Under the pieces are notes generated by a model. That model searched no databases. It was given only the letters and a program-made list of their open reading frames with translations, and was not told where the DNA came from. 64,000 bases of DNA. Source: Gracilaria gracilis. Lineage: Eukaryota; Rhodophyta; Florideophyceae; Gracilariales; Gracilariaceae. The position numbers and the translations under genes are program-made. Shown here in pieces: positions 1-12,059 of this stretch (position 1 is its first letter; every line of letters begins with the position of its first letter). Where the stretch lies: positions 1 through 64,000 of the forward strand of contig JARGSG010000017.1 of NCBI GenBank assembly GCA_030374805.1, given 5' to 3'.

Positions 1-674
1 ACAATCTATATTGTTGGCACTGGTTTCCCGGTAGGTGTGGGACGAATAATGACATCATTTTGGTCGAGAACAGCCTGCTGTTCATCGATATCCTCTCAGT
101 AAGACGTAGAATGTCACTTCCAGAAGGATATAAAGTGAATGGCTATGTGCGTCATGATCTGCTCTACTATTTGGATGACGGAATCGATCCACCGTAGACA
201 ATATTCGTAGGACCCAATCATGCGCCGGTTAATGAACGAGAGAAAAACATAACGAAGGCGCAAGAGGGAACGCGAAAAGATATTGAGGGGTTCTTTGGTC
301 CATTACAAGGGTGGTTCAAGGTGTTGAGGCACGAGTTATCTGAGTGGAGTGACGAGAAAATCATACTTGAAAGTCAAGTTTGTGTCACACTAAATAACAT
401 GATAGCGGACATGGACATGAAAGGAAAGTTAAAGCAAGAGACCGATGGAAACGGACACCCAATTTGTGTTATAGAAAAGTTTGCTCAAGAAGCACAAGAC
501 CAGAGCAACCCGCTTGACCAAGAAGACCCTGTAGGAGACACAGGTGAAATGAATACCGTAGGCTTAACAGCCTCACTGGAACAGCATGAAGTGGTCACAA
601 ATGAGACCCAAAATAAGCAGACCACCAACGCTTTTACAGATTATCCCGGGGCAATTGAAGGCAAAAGACCTTAA
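1..674 (+). pseudogene. Harbinger-superfamily transposase, C-terminal part, broken
   Basis: The frame opens at the window edge, so the 5' part is missing. From about base 48 it reads NDIILVENSLLF, which matches the second catalytic Asp block (NDLNVL..SPLF) of plant-type PIF/Harbinger transposases. It continues through YYLDDGIDPP and RKDIEGFFGPLQGWF, the counterpart of the usual RKDVERAFGVLQ block that carries the catalytic Glu. An in-frame TAG at 195-197 sits exactly where the family has a Trp (YP.W), a single-base TGG to TAG change. The tail after the NNMI block is hydrophilic. It faces the Myb/SANT-like gene at 722-1744 tail to tail. Family assignment is from motif order; it is not expected to be functional. 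Confidence 0.72.
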
Positions 675-721
675 CAGGGCACACCCAGGAAACGAAGCGC
701 TATTTGTGAAGGCTACGGCGC

Positions 722-1744
722 CTATGGAACCGTAGACGGAGCGTCATTTTGGCTGTCTTCCTCCTCTCCCGATTTCGTGAAGGTGGAGGATAGACATAAG
801 GTTTTGATATTGCCCGTATTTGCAGGTCCTTGCTCAATTTTCGGCGATGCACCAGTGTCCGTAAATTGATACGAAGATGAGTTGCCAACAATATTGTTTC
901 GCAGCACTGGAGGATGACTGTAAGGTCTGCTAGTCTCCGGAGACGATGGAAGTGCCAGTAGACGTAGTAAATCCGACCAGGAGGCCTTCTTTTTCATCAA
1001 AGAGTCAATTCTTTGGTTCATTTTCGTTGGACGGAGTACCATACGCTGCAGAATCTTGAGCTGGAGCGCGATTGACGCCGCTTTTTTTCTTGTTTGCTGC
1101 GCAACCGCGAATACTATCCGTCATCGCGTCCATACTCCTCGCCACCTTTGACAAATTGCGTTCTACTTCTTTCTCTGTCTTACATTTCTTCACTCCCGTT
1201 GGAGGATTTGCGCAAGGATTCATCAGAGGAATAGAAGAAAAGCCAGAATCGGGATCGCCTTCCTCAGATATTTTATTCTGCGCCCTTCTCTTGTTTGGCT
1301 TATAACCTGCAGCAGACTGTGAACTTCTACCGATTGTTGCTGAAAACTTCGGACATGAAAACAACAAGCGAATTGCGGCAGTAAAACGAACAGAACCTGC
1401 AGTACGCAGTTCTCCTTTGAACTTGTATTTGTTGCTGTTCTTGTACACAGTCATCATGTTGGTCAATGTGTCATTTTCCGTCTCGCTGGATGGAATTGAA
1501 GACCTCTACAGTTTTTCAGCAGCAAGGTTTTTTGTGCGGTTTTAGCAACAGTTGTCCAACGCGAGCTAAGGCTGCTATGTACGGGAGCGCGGAAGCACTC
1601 TGGCTGTTTTGCGTAAATATTTGCCACAGTTTTCCAGAATTTGTCTACGTTCTCTTCCATCACGGATTGCGACGCCAAATTCCATGACCGCGCAAGTGCG
1701 ATGTTTTCTTCAGCGGTAAAATTGAGTCCTCTTGTGCTGTCCAT
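722..1744 (-). pseudogene. Myb/SANT-like partner protein of Harbinger element, frameshifted
   Basis: An ATG at 1744 opens MDSTRGLNFTAEENIALARS, followed by W..AS and a Trp-containing FWKTVANIY segment and SLSSRW. This is the trihelix-like Myb/SANT DNA-binding pattern of the second gene of Harbinger transposons. The first frame ends at 1463. A shifted frame (1466-1005) continues with Y-rich sequence, PKFSATIG, and NPPTGVKKCK, a counterpart of the conserved P.G.K.AK motif. A further frame (1042-722) reads on with a DSL-containing tail. At least two frameshifts make it a pseudogene. In active elements this protein binds the ends and helps the transposase enter the nucleus (family knowledge). Confidence 0.68.
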
Positions 1745-2242
1745 ATCTAATGTGATTTGATAAAGAAAGTGTTCTCACAAGATCATAGCAAAATACCTTG
1801 CCGTTCCTGTCGACGGCTTTTGATGCTCTAATCGTTAAAATGACAATCTTTCGGCAGTAACACGCAGCGACGGTCACACAGACCTCCAGGACGGTCTCGG
1901 CCGTGACACACCAAGAGCTTCAGAAAAACGTTTACAGACGAAAGCCTTATTGAGCTGCCTACAGAATATTCAATAGAACCCAGCTCTTGAAGACAAAACT
2001 ACGCCTCCACATGAAACTCTATAGGTACCATCATTTGTGCGATTTACATGAAATGAAACTGCTCTTGAAGTTGTTAATGCTTCGTCTCTGGAACGTTACG
2101 TAGCACCCAGCAACAGAAAACAGGCCACACAAATCAACATTTTTACTAGTAGCAGATAATCACGATTAAGACAGAAACGTACTTCAAATGATAGAACTCC
2201 CTCTTGAAAATATTTTTTCATACTGGCAGAGATAGGATAACT
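1745..2242. other. No gene seen
   Basis: About 500 bases of AT-rich sequence with no convincing reading frame. The right end of the Harbinger remnant should lie here, but I could not pick out an inverted repeat, because its left end is outside the window. Confidence 0.4.
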
Positions 2243-2881
2243 TCAGTAATTCTCCAATTGAGTGACCTCCTGTTCCGTTAATAAACACTTCACAAACAAC
2301 AAGTTGAACGGAATATTTGACTGCAGGCAGTCAGAAACTTCTGCTTCACCTCTAAACTTACTGTAAATTCTTCTCATTTCTTTCGACCTTTCCAGTCCAT
2401 GAGCGGACTTTAACCCACTCCTATCACCAGTAGACAAATCTTGTAATTGTTTCCCAATCTTCATGTGCAAAAGCCCTAGTGCCGAAATGCTAATCATTCT
2501 CCTTTCATCTGGGTTTGCAGCTGGAGCAGAGATATGTGAAATTTCACTAAACCCAGCACCACGTAAATACAGAATATATATGCCCAACTGAACCGTGCAC
2601 TTCCTCCGAACCGATCTTCAAGAACGTTTCCAAAATTGATTATACTCGGAGCTCGTCTTGAATGCACCACTAAGCAATATTCTTTCTGCACTCTCTTGGC
2701 CTGACGCATTTACCGTTTGGTAAACTTCCGCATCCGAATCAATCTCTGCACTACTGTGCCGAGAATTTTCTGCTTTGTACAATATCAAATGTCCGAGGGT
2801 TCGGACTACAGGCGCGCGAGCGCGGTAGTCCGGAGTGCGTTGCTGAGGTCCGACGAAGGACAAGCAGACACGGGGTAGCAC
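2243..2881 (-). pseudogene. Unrecognised protein-coding remnant in two frames
   Basis: Two overlapping minus-strand frames (2881-2618 and 2587-2243) have protein-like composition, with an acidic stretch in the first (SSAEIDSDAEVYQTV) and helix-rich text in the second (ALGLLHMKIGKQLQDLS). The first frame begins inside the LTR-like repeat copy at 2790-3144, so the upstream part of any gene was replaced or interrupted there. I do not recognise a family. It may be the far end of whatever gene is at 3220-4212, or an unrelated relic. Confidence 0.2.
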
Positions 2882-3144
2882 GGCGGGCGCGGGAAGCGCA
2901 GACGTACAGTAGAATAGAGGTCGGTGAGGTTGTAGTATGATTCGTTGTTGTTGTTGTTCTTCAATAAAGTTCTAACGCAGTTTCACGATCTATAGAAGTA
3001 GTAAATTGTGTTCGCAGTAGGCGCTCTACAGTATCCGAATTTGCATAGATAATATTGCACTCAAAGAATTGCATATGCATCACCATCATGTGTAGACTAC
3101 ATATGCAATTCTACCACGACATCCAATAAGCAGCATATTCTACA
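2790..3144 (-). repeat. LTR-like direct repeat, copy 1
   Basis: About 355 bp repeated in the same orientation at 4320-4735. Read on the minus strand it starts TGTAGAATATG and ends CTCGGACA, giving TG...CA ends as in an LTR. On that strand it is preceded by a purine-rich tract (about 3145-3175), which would fit a polypurine tract before a 3' LTR. A short hairpin, GGACTAC...GTAGTCC, lies near its end. The two copies differ by point changes and one about 60-bp indel. Confidence 0.6.
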
Positions 3145-3219
3145 CTCACTGTTATTCTTCTTTCGAAGAAAGTTCTTCAGAGATGTTGACCAAACCAGAC
3201 CCATCCCATCGCGTTCTGT

Positions 3220-4212
3220 TCACGCACCAGCAGAAATAACAAATAGTCCTAAAACAGGGCTCGTGGGTTCCACGATGTTCGTGCTGCCGACTGTCCAATT
3301 CGTGGAGAGTAGACCACCATTTTCGCGGCACTGTCGCCAAGCACAGTAGTTGATTTGCAGACGCTTATCGACCTTTGCAGCATTCTTCGCTACTATGCTG
3401 AACAGAGTACCAACAATTATGTAACCTTCAAAACTTGTCGAACAAGACAATACTTCAGATAACATATCCTTTGCATTATAGGCGTTGTCAAAGCCGTATA
3501 TTAGCGCGTGGTTCTCAGATAGTGTACCAGAGTATTTGTCTGTTCTTGGATCATGGGCAGTAGAGTTGCTGTCCAGAATTCGCTTTGTGTGACAATCGCC
3601 GTGATGGTCGCCAGCAAAGCGGCGAACGGATGCCAGAGGGATAGTATTGGCAGGGAGCTCTTCAAGCCCAGCGCACAATACAATCGCGCGGCCGTGATAC
3701 ACTTCGACATTGTTGTCCAATGGAGCAGTGCAAACTTCCGTATCGTCGTTAGCTCTCACGGTTTCATACTCGTTAAATTCATTTTCTGAGCCCAAGAGCT
3801 GGCTCTCTGAGCCCGCATTCGCTAAAGTAGAAACAAAAGTTTCCTGACAAATACATTCGACTAGAGCCGCGGCACAGGGATAGAAACGCCTTTGGGTAAC
3901 GTGCACCCCATGAGACAGTAGAAATGCAATCCATCTCTGCGCTTTATCCGTCAATATAGCCTCGATACTCTGCTTGCGAAATGTTGCGGTGTATTCAATT
4001 TAGAGTGCCTCTCCAGTGTAGCCTGTACACCTGAGCGCATCAAGCATACTGATACAGTAGGCCTCCAATTCGTCGGCGTACGCCACTTTCTCAGCAGTGG
4101 TATAGGATGGCAGTAGCGGGTCAGGATCATCAGCTTCATAATTGAATACTTCTTTCAGATTTTGTTTAGCTGTCGTTCTCGGGAAGATACTACCGGGGGC
4201 AACGCTTTCCAT
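3220..4212 (-). pseudogene. Unknown 330-codon frame between LTR-like repeats, one in-frame stop
   Basis: One continuous reading frame runs from ATG at 4212 to a stop at 3220, broken only by a TAA at 4000-4002. The protein text is ordinary in composition: an acidic patch (YEADDPDPLLPSY), then LTDKAQRWIAFLLSHGVH and a Cys-containing YPCAAALVECICQE segment. I do not recognise a domain. It lies between two direct repeats and on the strand where those repeats would be LTRs, so it may be the payload or gag-like gene of a non-autonomous LTR element. No integrase or reverse transcriptase is present between the repeats. Confidence 0.35.
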
Positions 4213-4319
4213 GTTCTACAAACTTTGTGCTCGCAAGAACGATTCGCGACCAGACATATTACGGAGCTATATTTGTCCACAAACGGTAAGCAAGATCGAT
4301 AACAGTTATAACTATCAAA

Positions 4320-4735
4320 CGGCCGAGGGTTCGGACTACAGGAGCGCGAGCGCGGTAGTCCAGAGTGCGTTGCTGAGGTCCGACGGAGGACAAGCAGACA
4401 CGGGGTAGCACGGCGGGCGCGGGAAGCGCAGACGTACAGTAGACTAGAGGTCGGTGAGGTTGTAGTATGATTCGTTGTTGTTGTTGTTCTTCAATAAAGT
4501 TCTAACGCAGTTTCACGATCTATAGAAGTGATAAATTGTGTTCTCAGTAGGCGCTCTACAGTATCCGCATTTGCATAGATAATATTGCACTCAAAGAATT
4601 GCATATGCATCACCATCATGTGTAGACTACATATGCAATTCTATCTTACACGTGCACAGTACGCGTCCATACCTCAGTATCATCCAGACCTTCTACTTTG
4701 GAGACCATGACATCCAATAAGCAACATATTCTACA
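4320..4735 (-). repeat. LTR-like direct repeat, copy 2
   Basis: The second copy of the repeat at 2790-3144, about 416 bp because of an insertion of about 60 bp near 4645-4710 relative to copy 1. The minus-strand start TGTAGAATATG is kept; the other end has changed from GGACA to GGCCG. Both copies contain the same AATAAAG stretch. I could not find a matching target-site duplication, so independent solo LTRs remain possible. Confidence 0.55.
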
Positions 4736-4976
4736 AACAAAGCTTGCAATGCACAAGCTTCCCGTATAGCATCTCGAAATGCTCGGATCTTTAAACAGCA
4801 ATGAGTAGCAAATGGTTAGGACTTGTTCAAGCTTCAATAAAGTGAGCATAATAAGGCTGCAAATTTAGTTGAAAGCTTTCCCCGTACGCTAAAAGAAAGT
4901 TTCCAAATGGTTACATACCTCAGCAATTTTACACTTCTGTCACAATGTAGGGAATTTAGTCTGTCAGAATGTAGAG

Positions 4977-5673
4977 CTAAGTAGAATGTTTGGCCCAACG
5001 AACCTTAGATAATTCAAGCCCGGAATCTAGGTTAGAGTTCAGTTGTGCACCAGTAAACCCGGGGTGGACTTTGATTTGCATCAGGACTTTTAGCAATTCA
5101 GCATGGCACTTTTCTGGCTCTTGGAAGACCAGAGATGGTTCGGTCTCGCTCATTTTTTTCTGTTGCTCAATAATCATGTGTGAGTCTGCACGAAGCTCAC
5201 TAAGCTTTCCTGTAAAGGAATCCAATCCTCGCCGACTCTCTCCAAGTAGAACATTAGTACGCTTTTGGTCCTGTATCACATCAAGAAGGTGAGAAACGAG
5301 CAGGTCGTTCGCTTTTGTGGTTCTCGGAAGTTCTCTGACATCTCCTGTCGCAGATCTCTGCAACCCACTTCTCTGGATTTGCAGCCCACTTCTTTCTGAG
5401 CTCCTGATTTGACGGTACTAGCACTGGGTGCTCCCGAAGCGTTTCCTTCCGAAGAGGGACTAACGCTCGAGCTCTGAGAGGCATATTTGGAGCAAGAAAA
5501 GGAGAAGAAACCCTAACGAGACTCGAAATTGAAACCAAACAAGTGGGCAGATGATTATCCTTCGAAGACATGTAACGAGATGAAAGCACCATACTGGGGG
5601 AACCAAGCTCAAGACCTAACAGGATATGTTCGGTACAAATCGAAGCGATACCATTACGAAAATAAAGAGCCAT
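4977..5673 (-). pseudogene. Unrecognised coiled-coil-like protein remnant, frameshifted
   Basis: Two overlapping minus-strand frames, 5673-5281 and 5363-4977, can be joined by one frameshift near 5340. The first ends in a helical stretch (SNQELRKKWAANPEKWVAE). The second is a long amphipathic helix candidate (DVIQDQKRTNVLLGESRRG and following) with heptad-like Leu/Ile spacing. It is divergent from the Plavaka-like transposase at 5794. No known domain was recognised; it could be an accessory gene of that element. Confidence 0.3.
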
Positions 5674-5793
5674 GCAGCTGTGTTCTGGTTTCGGTTTGGT
5701 GACAGGTCTCGTATAAGTATTCGAGTAATCATGTATTCCATGTTGCCCACCAGGTTAACGATGACCGTCTTCGACTAGCTGAGACTCTGGACC

Positions 5794-7203
5794 ATGAACT
5801 CCAAACCGGGTATCGAGGTTCCAAAAGTATCTCGAAACGCCTGTACTGTTTGCAAAAAGCAGTTCAACAGCAACGTCCTCTTTGAGAATCATATCGAGAA
5901 TACGCACAGAGGCGTCATTCCAACAAATGAATTACCATTCGAAAAAGAAAGTTCCGATAGCCATCGGTCAGCAAATGATAAGGTAGGGTGTTCAATCCAA
6001 AACGAATGCCTCCCCTTAGGAGAAGCCAGTCCTGAATTTGAGGGCAACTACTCATATTCTGGTTCTCATTTGAACTATCTTCCAGTTACTGCAAATCCAG
6101 GTATCAACGAAGTGTCAGTATCAAACTCTGCCGTGAAAAAGTCATTTCCATCGTTCGAGCCGAGACATACTTCAGAAGAAAGACGCAACGCAGCAATACC
6201 GACATGGCTATTCTTCAAGTCCTTAGGTGACACATTAACTACCATCGTCTTAGAAATTCAGCAACCCAAACCTGTGTTTGATGACTTGCATGCGTCGGTA
6301 AAGAGAGCATTAGAATACTGTACACAAAAAAGGCTCACATTGAACACATCAAAGGGGTTAGATGACTTGCTATCGTCATTCAAAGCGTCAGTCTCCCACG
6401 AATTACGTCACCTTTCGAACCAGTTTCCAAACTCAAACAACTCTGCATCCTATTTGCTGCGGAGCCGAAAGCTCAAGGTGCGGGCTGAGGGTTGGCGCAC
6501 AGTTGTTATCAATAGTGCGATCGGTGTCAATAACACAGGAGTGTTTCGTTCAGTGATGTCATTGATGTTGAGTGTTATAAATAACAAAGGGGGAGTGCAA
6601 TCTGTCATGAAATATCAGGAAATCTACAGAGATGGACAACGTGTGGACTCAACGCCATGAAATTCTGATGCGATGAGAGAGTACCAAGCTTCTCTGACAT
6701 CCGGGCATGACTTGGTGGTACTGATAGATGTGTATAGTGATTCTAAGATCTTGGGCAACTCTTGCACACAATCGGTCACTAACGTTAGAGTAAGGTTACC
6801 TAATATTCCCGGAGCAGCATGTACATGGTATAAAGTCGGGATAGTTCCCGTGATGATGGTGCCTGCACAAGACATATCTCCTGCGAGATACAGCAGAGAA
6901 AAACACGAACTATGGCACAGATTCCTGTTTCTGGTACTCGAGGATGTCGCAAAAGTATCTCATCGAAGAATACTTGTCGAAGGTCGACGATTCTATCCAC
7001 AACTTGGAATGCATGTTGCAGGCCAGCTTCAGGAGAGACCCGGTTGCGGGCTCAAAGGTCATGACAGCTCTTTTGATTGCTCTCATTGTCTGATGCCATC
7101 CAGAACAAGGGATCAAGAAAAGTTTGCCTTGTATCACACAGCAAAGAGGAGTTGTTCCAATGACTGGGCATCTTATGGATCATCGGCCGGATCGTTTCCA
7201 TAG
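5794..7203 (+). pseudogene. Plavaka/KDZ-like transposase with N-terminal C2H2 finger, broken
   Basis: An ATG at 5794 opens a frame with a C2H2 zinc finger near residues 17-38 (C-x2-C-x12-H-x4-H), then a Ser-rich linker. One in-frame TGA at 6658-6660 interrupts it; the same frame continues to 7203 with VLIDVYSDSKILGNS, VRLPNIPG and a CSHC segment. A Cys2-His2 finger at the N-terminus followed by a Y.D block, an N.P strand and a C..C pair is the plan of Plavaka/KDZ (CACTA-related) transposases. The intact relative at 61356-64000 has the corresponding VYTDKSS, FLNFS and CHRC blocks. After 7203 the frame is lost, with related-looking scraps up to about 8.9 kb. Assignment is by pattern only. Confidence 0.5.
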
Positions 7204-8960
7204 AGGTTATACTCATCCATCGGCTTTGATGTTCTCCATGTTCTGCTGTAACCGGGAAAAGGCGAAGAGAACTCAACGCTTATCTTTGGTTCTCTGTGAT
7301 TAGCATTTCAAGAAATACAGTCCCTGATAATGATCGCTTCTTGCAGCTGCTTCTTCGGCTAGATTTGTTGCAGCGACGACTCGTAGGCACAAATGAATGT
7401 CCCAAAAAAGCGTTGAGCTTGGTTTCGCCATCGGGAAGGACACAGATATTTTTTTGGACATAAAGACCAACACCAAGATGCATCGTACCATGTTTCACAT
7501 TCCGAATCTCCTCTTTGACTATAGATGCATCCGCAAAGACTCTACTGATGGTAACGAGACTTTGCACAAGGCAACAAAAGAGTTCCATTTCCACAAACCG
7601 CCAACATTTCGTGCTTGCGCCGCAGCTTCTTAGTGCGCGTGAAACGCTTTTGGTGTCGCAACTAAAAAAATCAAATAATTATAGTCGTGAACATAGAGTA
7701 CTAACTCTTAATAATGTATCCCAGAACATTGTTGATGAATAAGTTGAGAACAAAGAGAACACAAGCAAAATAAATGTAAAGCTTTTTTCTGTAGATTGAG
7801 TAAAGCACGCCCAACATACAACAGCTACGTTTGAGAACGTAGAAGGTGCATAAAGGCCAATATACAACAAAATCCATTCGATAACAAACTTTTCAGTGTG
7901 GGAACGAGTAAAACGAGTTCGCGTCATGTCAAGAATGCAATGGTGTGACGCTCTGATGCCTGAAACAGTGTATGCCGGGACCGGGGTGTATGTTGTAGAA
8001 AAGAGACACCATGCTGTGATGTACAATGGGGATTTGACCTCTTCATTCGGAATAATTCATTGTATCTTTCACCCGCGGGGACAAATTGGACCGAAATTGG
8101 CTCTCGTACGCAAGTTAAAAACAGTTTCAGGTGAAATTGGAAACGGCTTGGTTGTCACAAAGTATAGGCATAAACGGTTCATGTAAGAGTTTCAGAACGA
8201 GACCTTAAGATTCGAATGCATACCTTGTGATGCTTTCTTGCATTTGGTAGCATTAGTACCTGATCCTTATGTCCTCGTGAAAAAGTTTGGACTGCAGAGA
8301 GTTGACGCCATTCCTGATGAACCCCAAAACTGGAGACAAATGGCCTTCTTCGAGATTGCGGGTGACAAACATACTGCGTTTCCTGAACAAGAGTGAGGAG
8401 AGCAACCAACAAAATCAAATGCAAGGGCTCGAAGCGGGAAAACGGAACAAAGAAAGTGCCTGCGTCATCAACGCATATTGACAATAACGGAGCGTCACAC
8501 GCCACGAGTAGTAGAGTTCATCATCTACTTCTCCTCACAATCACCGGTTCAATCTATTGCATATGAGACGATTACCTCGTGGAAAACGGTGAATTACTTC
8601 CAACAAGAACTGAGGGCATATCATAGCCCGCAAACTTCAGTGAGAACGCTTGTTCCACGTACAAAGCGTTTCAGCTTCCTGATATACCAGAGAATGCTTC
8701 GAAGGAAAGTAAAATCAGCGACCGCTTTATCCGCTCTCCAGATGTTTTCGCCATGATTCCAAAACAGCGTTGCAAGCGCGAAAGTCCTGCAAGTAACATT
8801 GGAAAACAAGCAGTGCAGTACGAGCTAGTCGACGTCTGGAGTAGAATTGAAAGAAATAAAAGCCATGTGTGCATGTACAATACATCAGTATTTCGCTTAA
8901 GAGAAAGCCAAAGCAATTGGGTGACCAGAAGTGGCGCGAAATGAACTTGCCGTTGACGCC
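7204..8960 (+). pseudogene. Decayed downstream part of the Plavaka/KDZ-like element
   Basis: Several short plus-strand frames are protein-like but mutually shifted: 7397-7633, 7896-8186 (with SFGIIHCIFHPRGQ and VVTKYRHKRFM), 8478-8756 and 8753-8944. Their order and strand fit the C-terminal half of the transposase that starts at 5794, where the intact relative has a variable tail. No single frame is long enough to be a gene. This is an inference from position and composition. Confidence 0.3.
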
Positions 8961-10004
8961 CGTTGATCTAGAGAACAACTAGGAAAAGATGGCAAAATTG
9001 TGAATTGTTATTGTAGCGAATGCCATTGTAGTGTGGTTTTGTTCCTGGTTTGTGTATGGCAAAAAGAGGGTCTTCAACACTGCTATTGGTAATGATAAAC
9101 GACATTAGAGCGCATCTTAGAGGTCATGGAAACTTGTAGTAGTGTAGAGCGTACGAAACAGCCGGAAAGAGTCAAATTAGTTCCGCTGGGCATGGCATGT
9201 TTGGGAGCTGAGGATGTGAATGAGCGGAGCAACGTCGTCGTCAAGTTTCCATTGGGGTATGCGTTTGATTGGGATCATGTCCCAAGTGGGGGGATATGGT
9301 TCAAGCGTCCGTCGTTAGCGTTTGCCAAGATTTTGATACACCAAAAAATGCAGTAAACGAATCAAGGAAGGTTTTTGGTCCTGCTGCGCGATACGAGACC
9401 GGACCCACACTGCTCTTAGAGAGGCGATGGGAGAAAAATATCTGCATGGCGAACTGCGAGCGAGCTCAGTATTATGTACCTGCTTGACACTATGCTTTTT
9501 TAAATAAACGTGGTATACTCACACACGCCTAAAGTGTTTGAAGGTGTCGTCTTCCGGCGGCCAAATCCTGGACTTGCAATGCAATCATTGAACAGCATGA
9601 TGATGTTCCACAGGAGCTGGGAGCGCTTCTATTTCCTACGCAAATAATTTTTACCGCGCCCAGCACACAAGGGTAACCAGCTATGATGCTCACGAGATGC
9701 TCACAGGCATTCGTTTGCAAGCGTATACAATGTCGGCTTCTTGTTCCTGAACTTGGCGCCAAATATTACGAATGCCATGTAGCATACCTGGCGCAACATT
9801 ATTGGTCTTCCAGTTTAGCTCACGACCTAAACTTTCTACTATATTGGGTCATTCCTGAAATAAGCAAAACGCAAAGAAGTAATCTACGTGTTCGTGCTTT
9901 TGCATTTTAATGGTCGATCTGAAAACCTGAGAAACGCAACAGCAAGGCAGCCACACCACTCACTTTCTGAATAAGCGCGTACCCTATTTACAGCGTCTGA
10001 TACA
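8961..10004. other. No gene seen
   Basis: About 1 kb with only short unrelated frames on both strands and no recognisable motif, repeat or inverted repeat. It probably holds the decayed right end of the upstream element and the left end of the next one. Confidence 0.35.
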
Positions 10005-11140
10005 TTGTCAGTCGCGTTGTTTTTAAACTATTCGCGATATCTCTCCTTAAACGCAGCTTTGCAATGGCAATCAGTTGAACTACGCTTCTCATCGACATGC
10101 TTTCTCGACCTCCACCGTACCGTTCAAAGCTTTCTATACATGAGGGACGCATTCGTCAAAGATGCATCAGGCGAAAGGCCCTTCAAATCCCAAAAACGTC
10201 TCCATTTGCGTACCTGTTTCAATCTGGGTGTGGTGCGCCATTGATCACTTTATGCGGGCTGGACCATCAAGGTTTTTCAAAGTTGCTGAATGATTTTAAA
10301 CCTCTGTACAGCATGTATACTCCGTATGCATCAGATAGAAGAATAAAAATTAAACGATCATCTTCCAAACGAAGACCTCAGTCACTTTCTGCATGCCATG
10401 CGCTTATCATTTTTCTGGCGCATACGCCAACCAGAAATTTTACAATGGCATTATAACTATATTTGGATGTACCTCGAGCTTCATGTCTCTTTTTCTTTGA
10501 TTTATAAGGAGGGTTGTTGTGAAACTGCTATGTTGTAGTAAAGAAGCCGAGATTCGGATGCTTTCAGCCAAAAAGTTTCTAACGTTAAAGGGGCAAAGTG
10601 TATCTCTCTACCCCACGCTTGAAAAAGTGTACTGCTTTGCCGATGGACTTAAGATAAAACTGCGGAGCAGTGGAGATATATAGGACCAAAGCATGTTCTA
10701 CAATGGCATTAAACACGATCATTATGATTGAAATATACTAAAATTTGTACCCAACAGCGCCATTAAATGCTGCGGCTTAAAACGCTCTGGTTTCAAAACA
10801 CCACTCAACGATAGCCGAGATGACTGGAGTTTATCATAAATTAGGGGAGGTTTACAGGGCGTTTGGAGGGATGTGCGTAATTGATTCAGCGTTTGGACAG
10901 GATCGGCATTCATTGCTCATCCAAATTGGCTCTGATAGACGTATACAAAAAGAGAATGGAGAAAGAATTATACTTGTGGAGCAGGCCACATCTTTAAAGC
11001 AAAGCGCAGAATGGGGAATGAGGGCTTTTCGAGCCTGTTTTGCTAGACTTAAGGATAGAATCAGGTGGGAAGACAGAGAGGAAAGGAAGTTCTTCGTTTC
11101 GTCCTGTGTATGACTATTCCATTTTCGAACACGGACAGTA
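10005..11140 (+). pseudogene. Harbinger/DDE_Tnp_4-type transposase, degenerate
   Basis: The N-terminal piece at 10097-10456 reads SPFAYLFQSGC, LCGLDHQGFSKLL and FKPLYSMYTPY, the helical N-terminal pattern of DDE_Tnp_4-type transposases. The middle (10457-10819) is shifted and has stops, but still shows YCFADGLKIKL and FYNGIKHDHYD, counterparts of the DGL and YNGW.H blocks. The C-terminal piece at 10820-11113 has FGGMCVIDSAF, QATSLKQSAEWGMRAF and FARLKDRIRWED, matching the conserved VDSAF and SAEWGMRA blocks with the catalytic Asp and Glu. Several frameshifts and stops make it dead. Its partner gene lies tail to tail at 11190-11960. Confidence 0.7.
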
Positions 11141-11189
11141 GGCCTAAATAAAATAAGGTGGACCTTTAGCCAGGCTCTCAAGGTGACGT

Positions 11190-11960
11190 TACTTTTTATT
11201 TCCGACTTACTAGTAAGGATGGATCACCAAGGTAAACTGCAGAGACCCTTTACTGCTTCCAGCTACACGAGGGGCTTCTGGAGCTACCGCCATTTCTCAG
11301 TTTCTGATGAGTTCCCATCGTGACCATCATCATCATTTCCATAAACCGTTCATATCGCTTCGACTCACGCTCTGCCCGCTGAACTTCCCGCTACTGGCGC
11401 TGTGATTCTAGAACTATGTCACGCTCTTCTCATTTGGGCTCGTGCGCTTGGCGACGGGCTTCTATTTGTCGTTGCGATTTGCGATGCTCTTGCTCCTGCA
11501 CCATAATCATTTTCGAAATTTCCATCAATTCATCCCCTCCGCGACGTGTACGACCACGAACTAGTTGCTTGCGGCTAAAGTTAATAGCATCTTTCTTTGC
11601 TGAACCACCATTTGGGCCCGGTCACACAATTGAATTGCTTGGATCCTTCTCGTGTTGCGCTTCCAGAGCATCATCTATCTCTCTATCCCTCCCACCATCT
11701 GCTCCACTCGCTTCTTCTAGAGAAGGTTCATCGGTGCCATCGGTGACGTCTGCTTTATGTTCGGTCAGTTCATTGATCCGTTTTGCCTCTTTTACATCTA
11801 AAGGGCAACCGGGTGAACCTGTAGGAACTTTGGTGCGATGCGATGCGGAGAACTTGCGCCGAATTGACTCTGCAATTCTCTGGGTTTCCGAAAATGTTTC
11901 CGAATGCTCTCGCGTTACAGCATCCCACTCGTACGCTCCAATTGGCAGAAACCTATCCAT
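11190..11960 (-). pseudogene. Myb/SANT-like partner protein of Harbinger element, with stops
   Basis: An ATG at 11960 opens MDRFLPIGAYEWDAVTREH, then a helical segment (SIRRKFSAS), KVPTGSPGCP and an acidic stretch. An in-frame TGA at 11622 follows, after which the same frame continues with ISKMIMVQEQEHRKSQRQ and a long charged helix (RAERESKRYERFMEMM). This order (short Myb-like fold, PTG.P.CP motif, acidic linker, basic-acidic coiled coil) is that of the accessory DNA-binding protein of this transposon group. Further stops near 11410 and 11390 show that it is a pseudogene. Confidence 0.6.
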
Positions 11961-12059
11961 GATGGAAAGAAAGTTGGCGACTCCGCCAATGTAAACGTGT
12001 ATTCCGTTGTGTTCTTTTAAGTTTTCTTCTTTTACTTCTTCTTCAGAGTGCGCGGAGTG

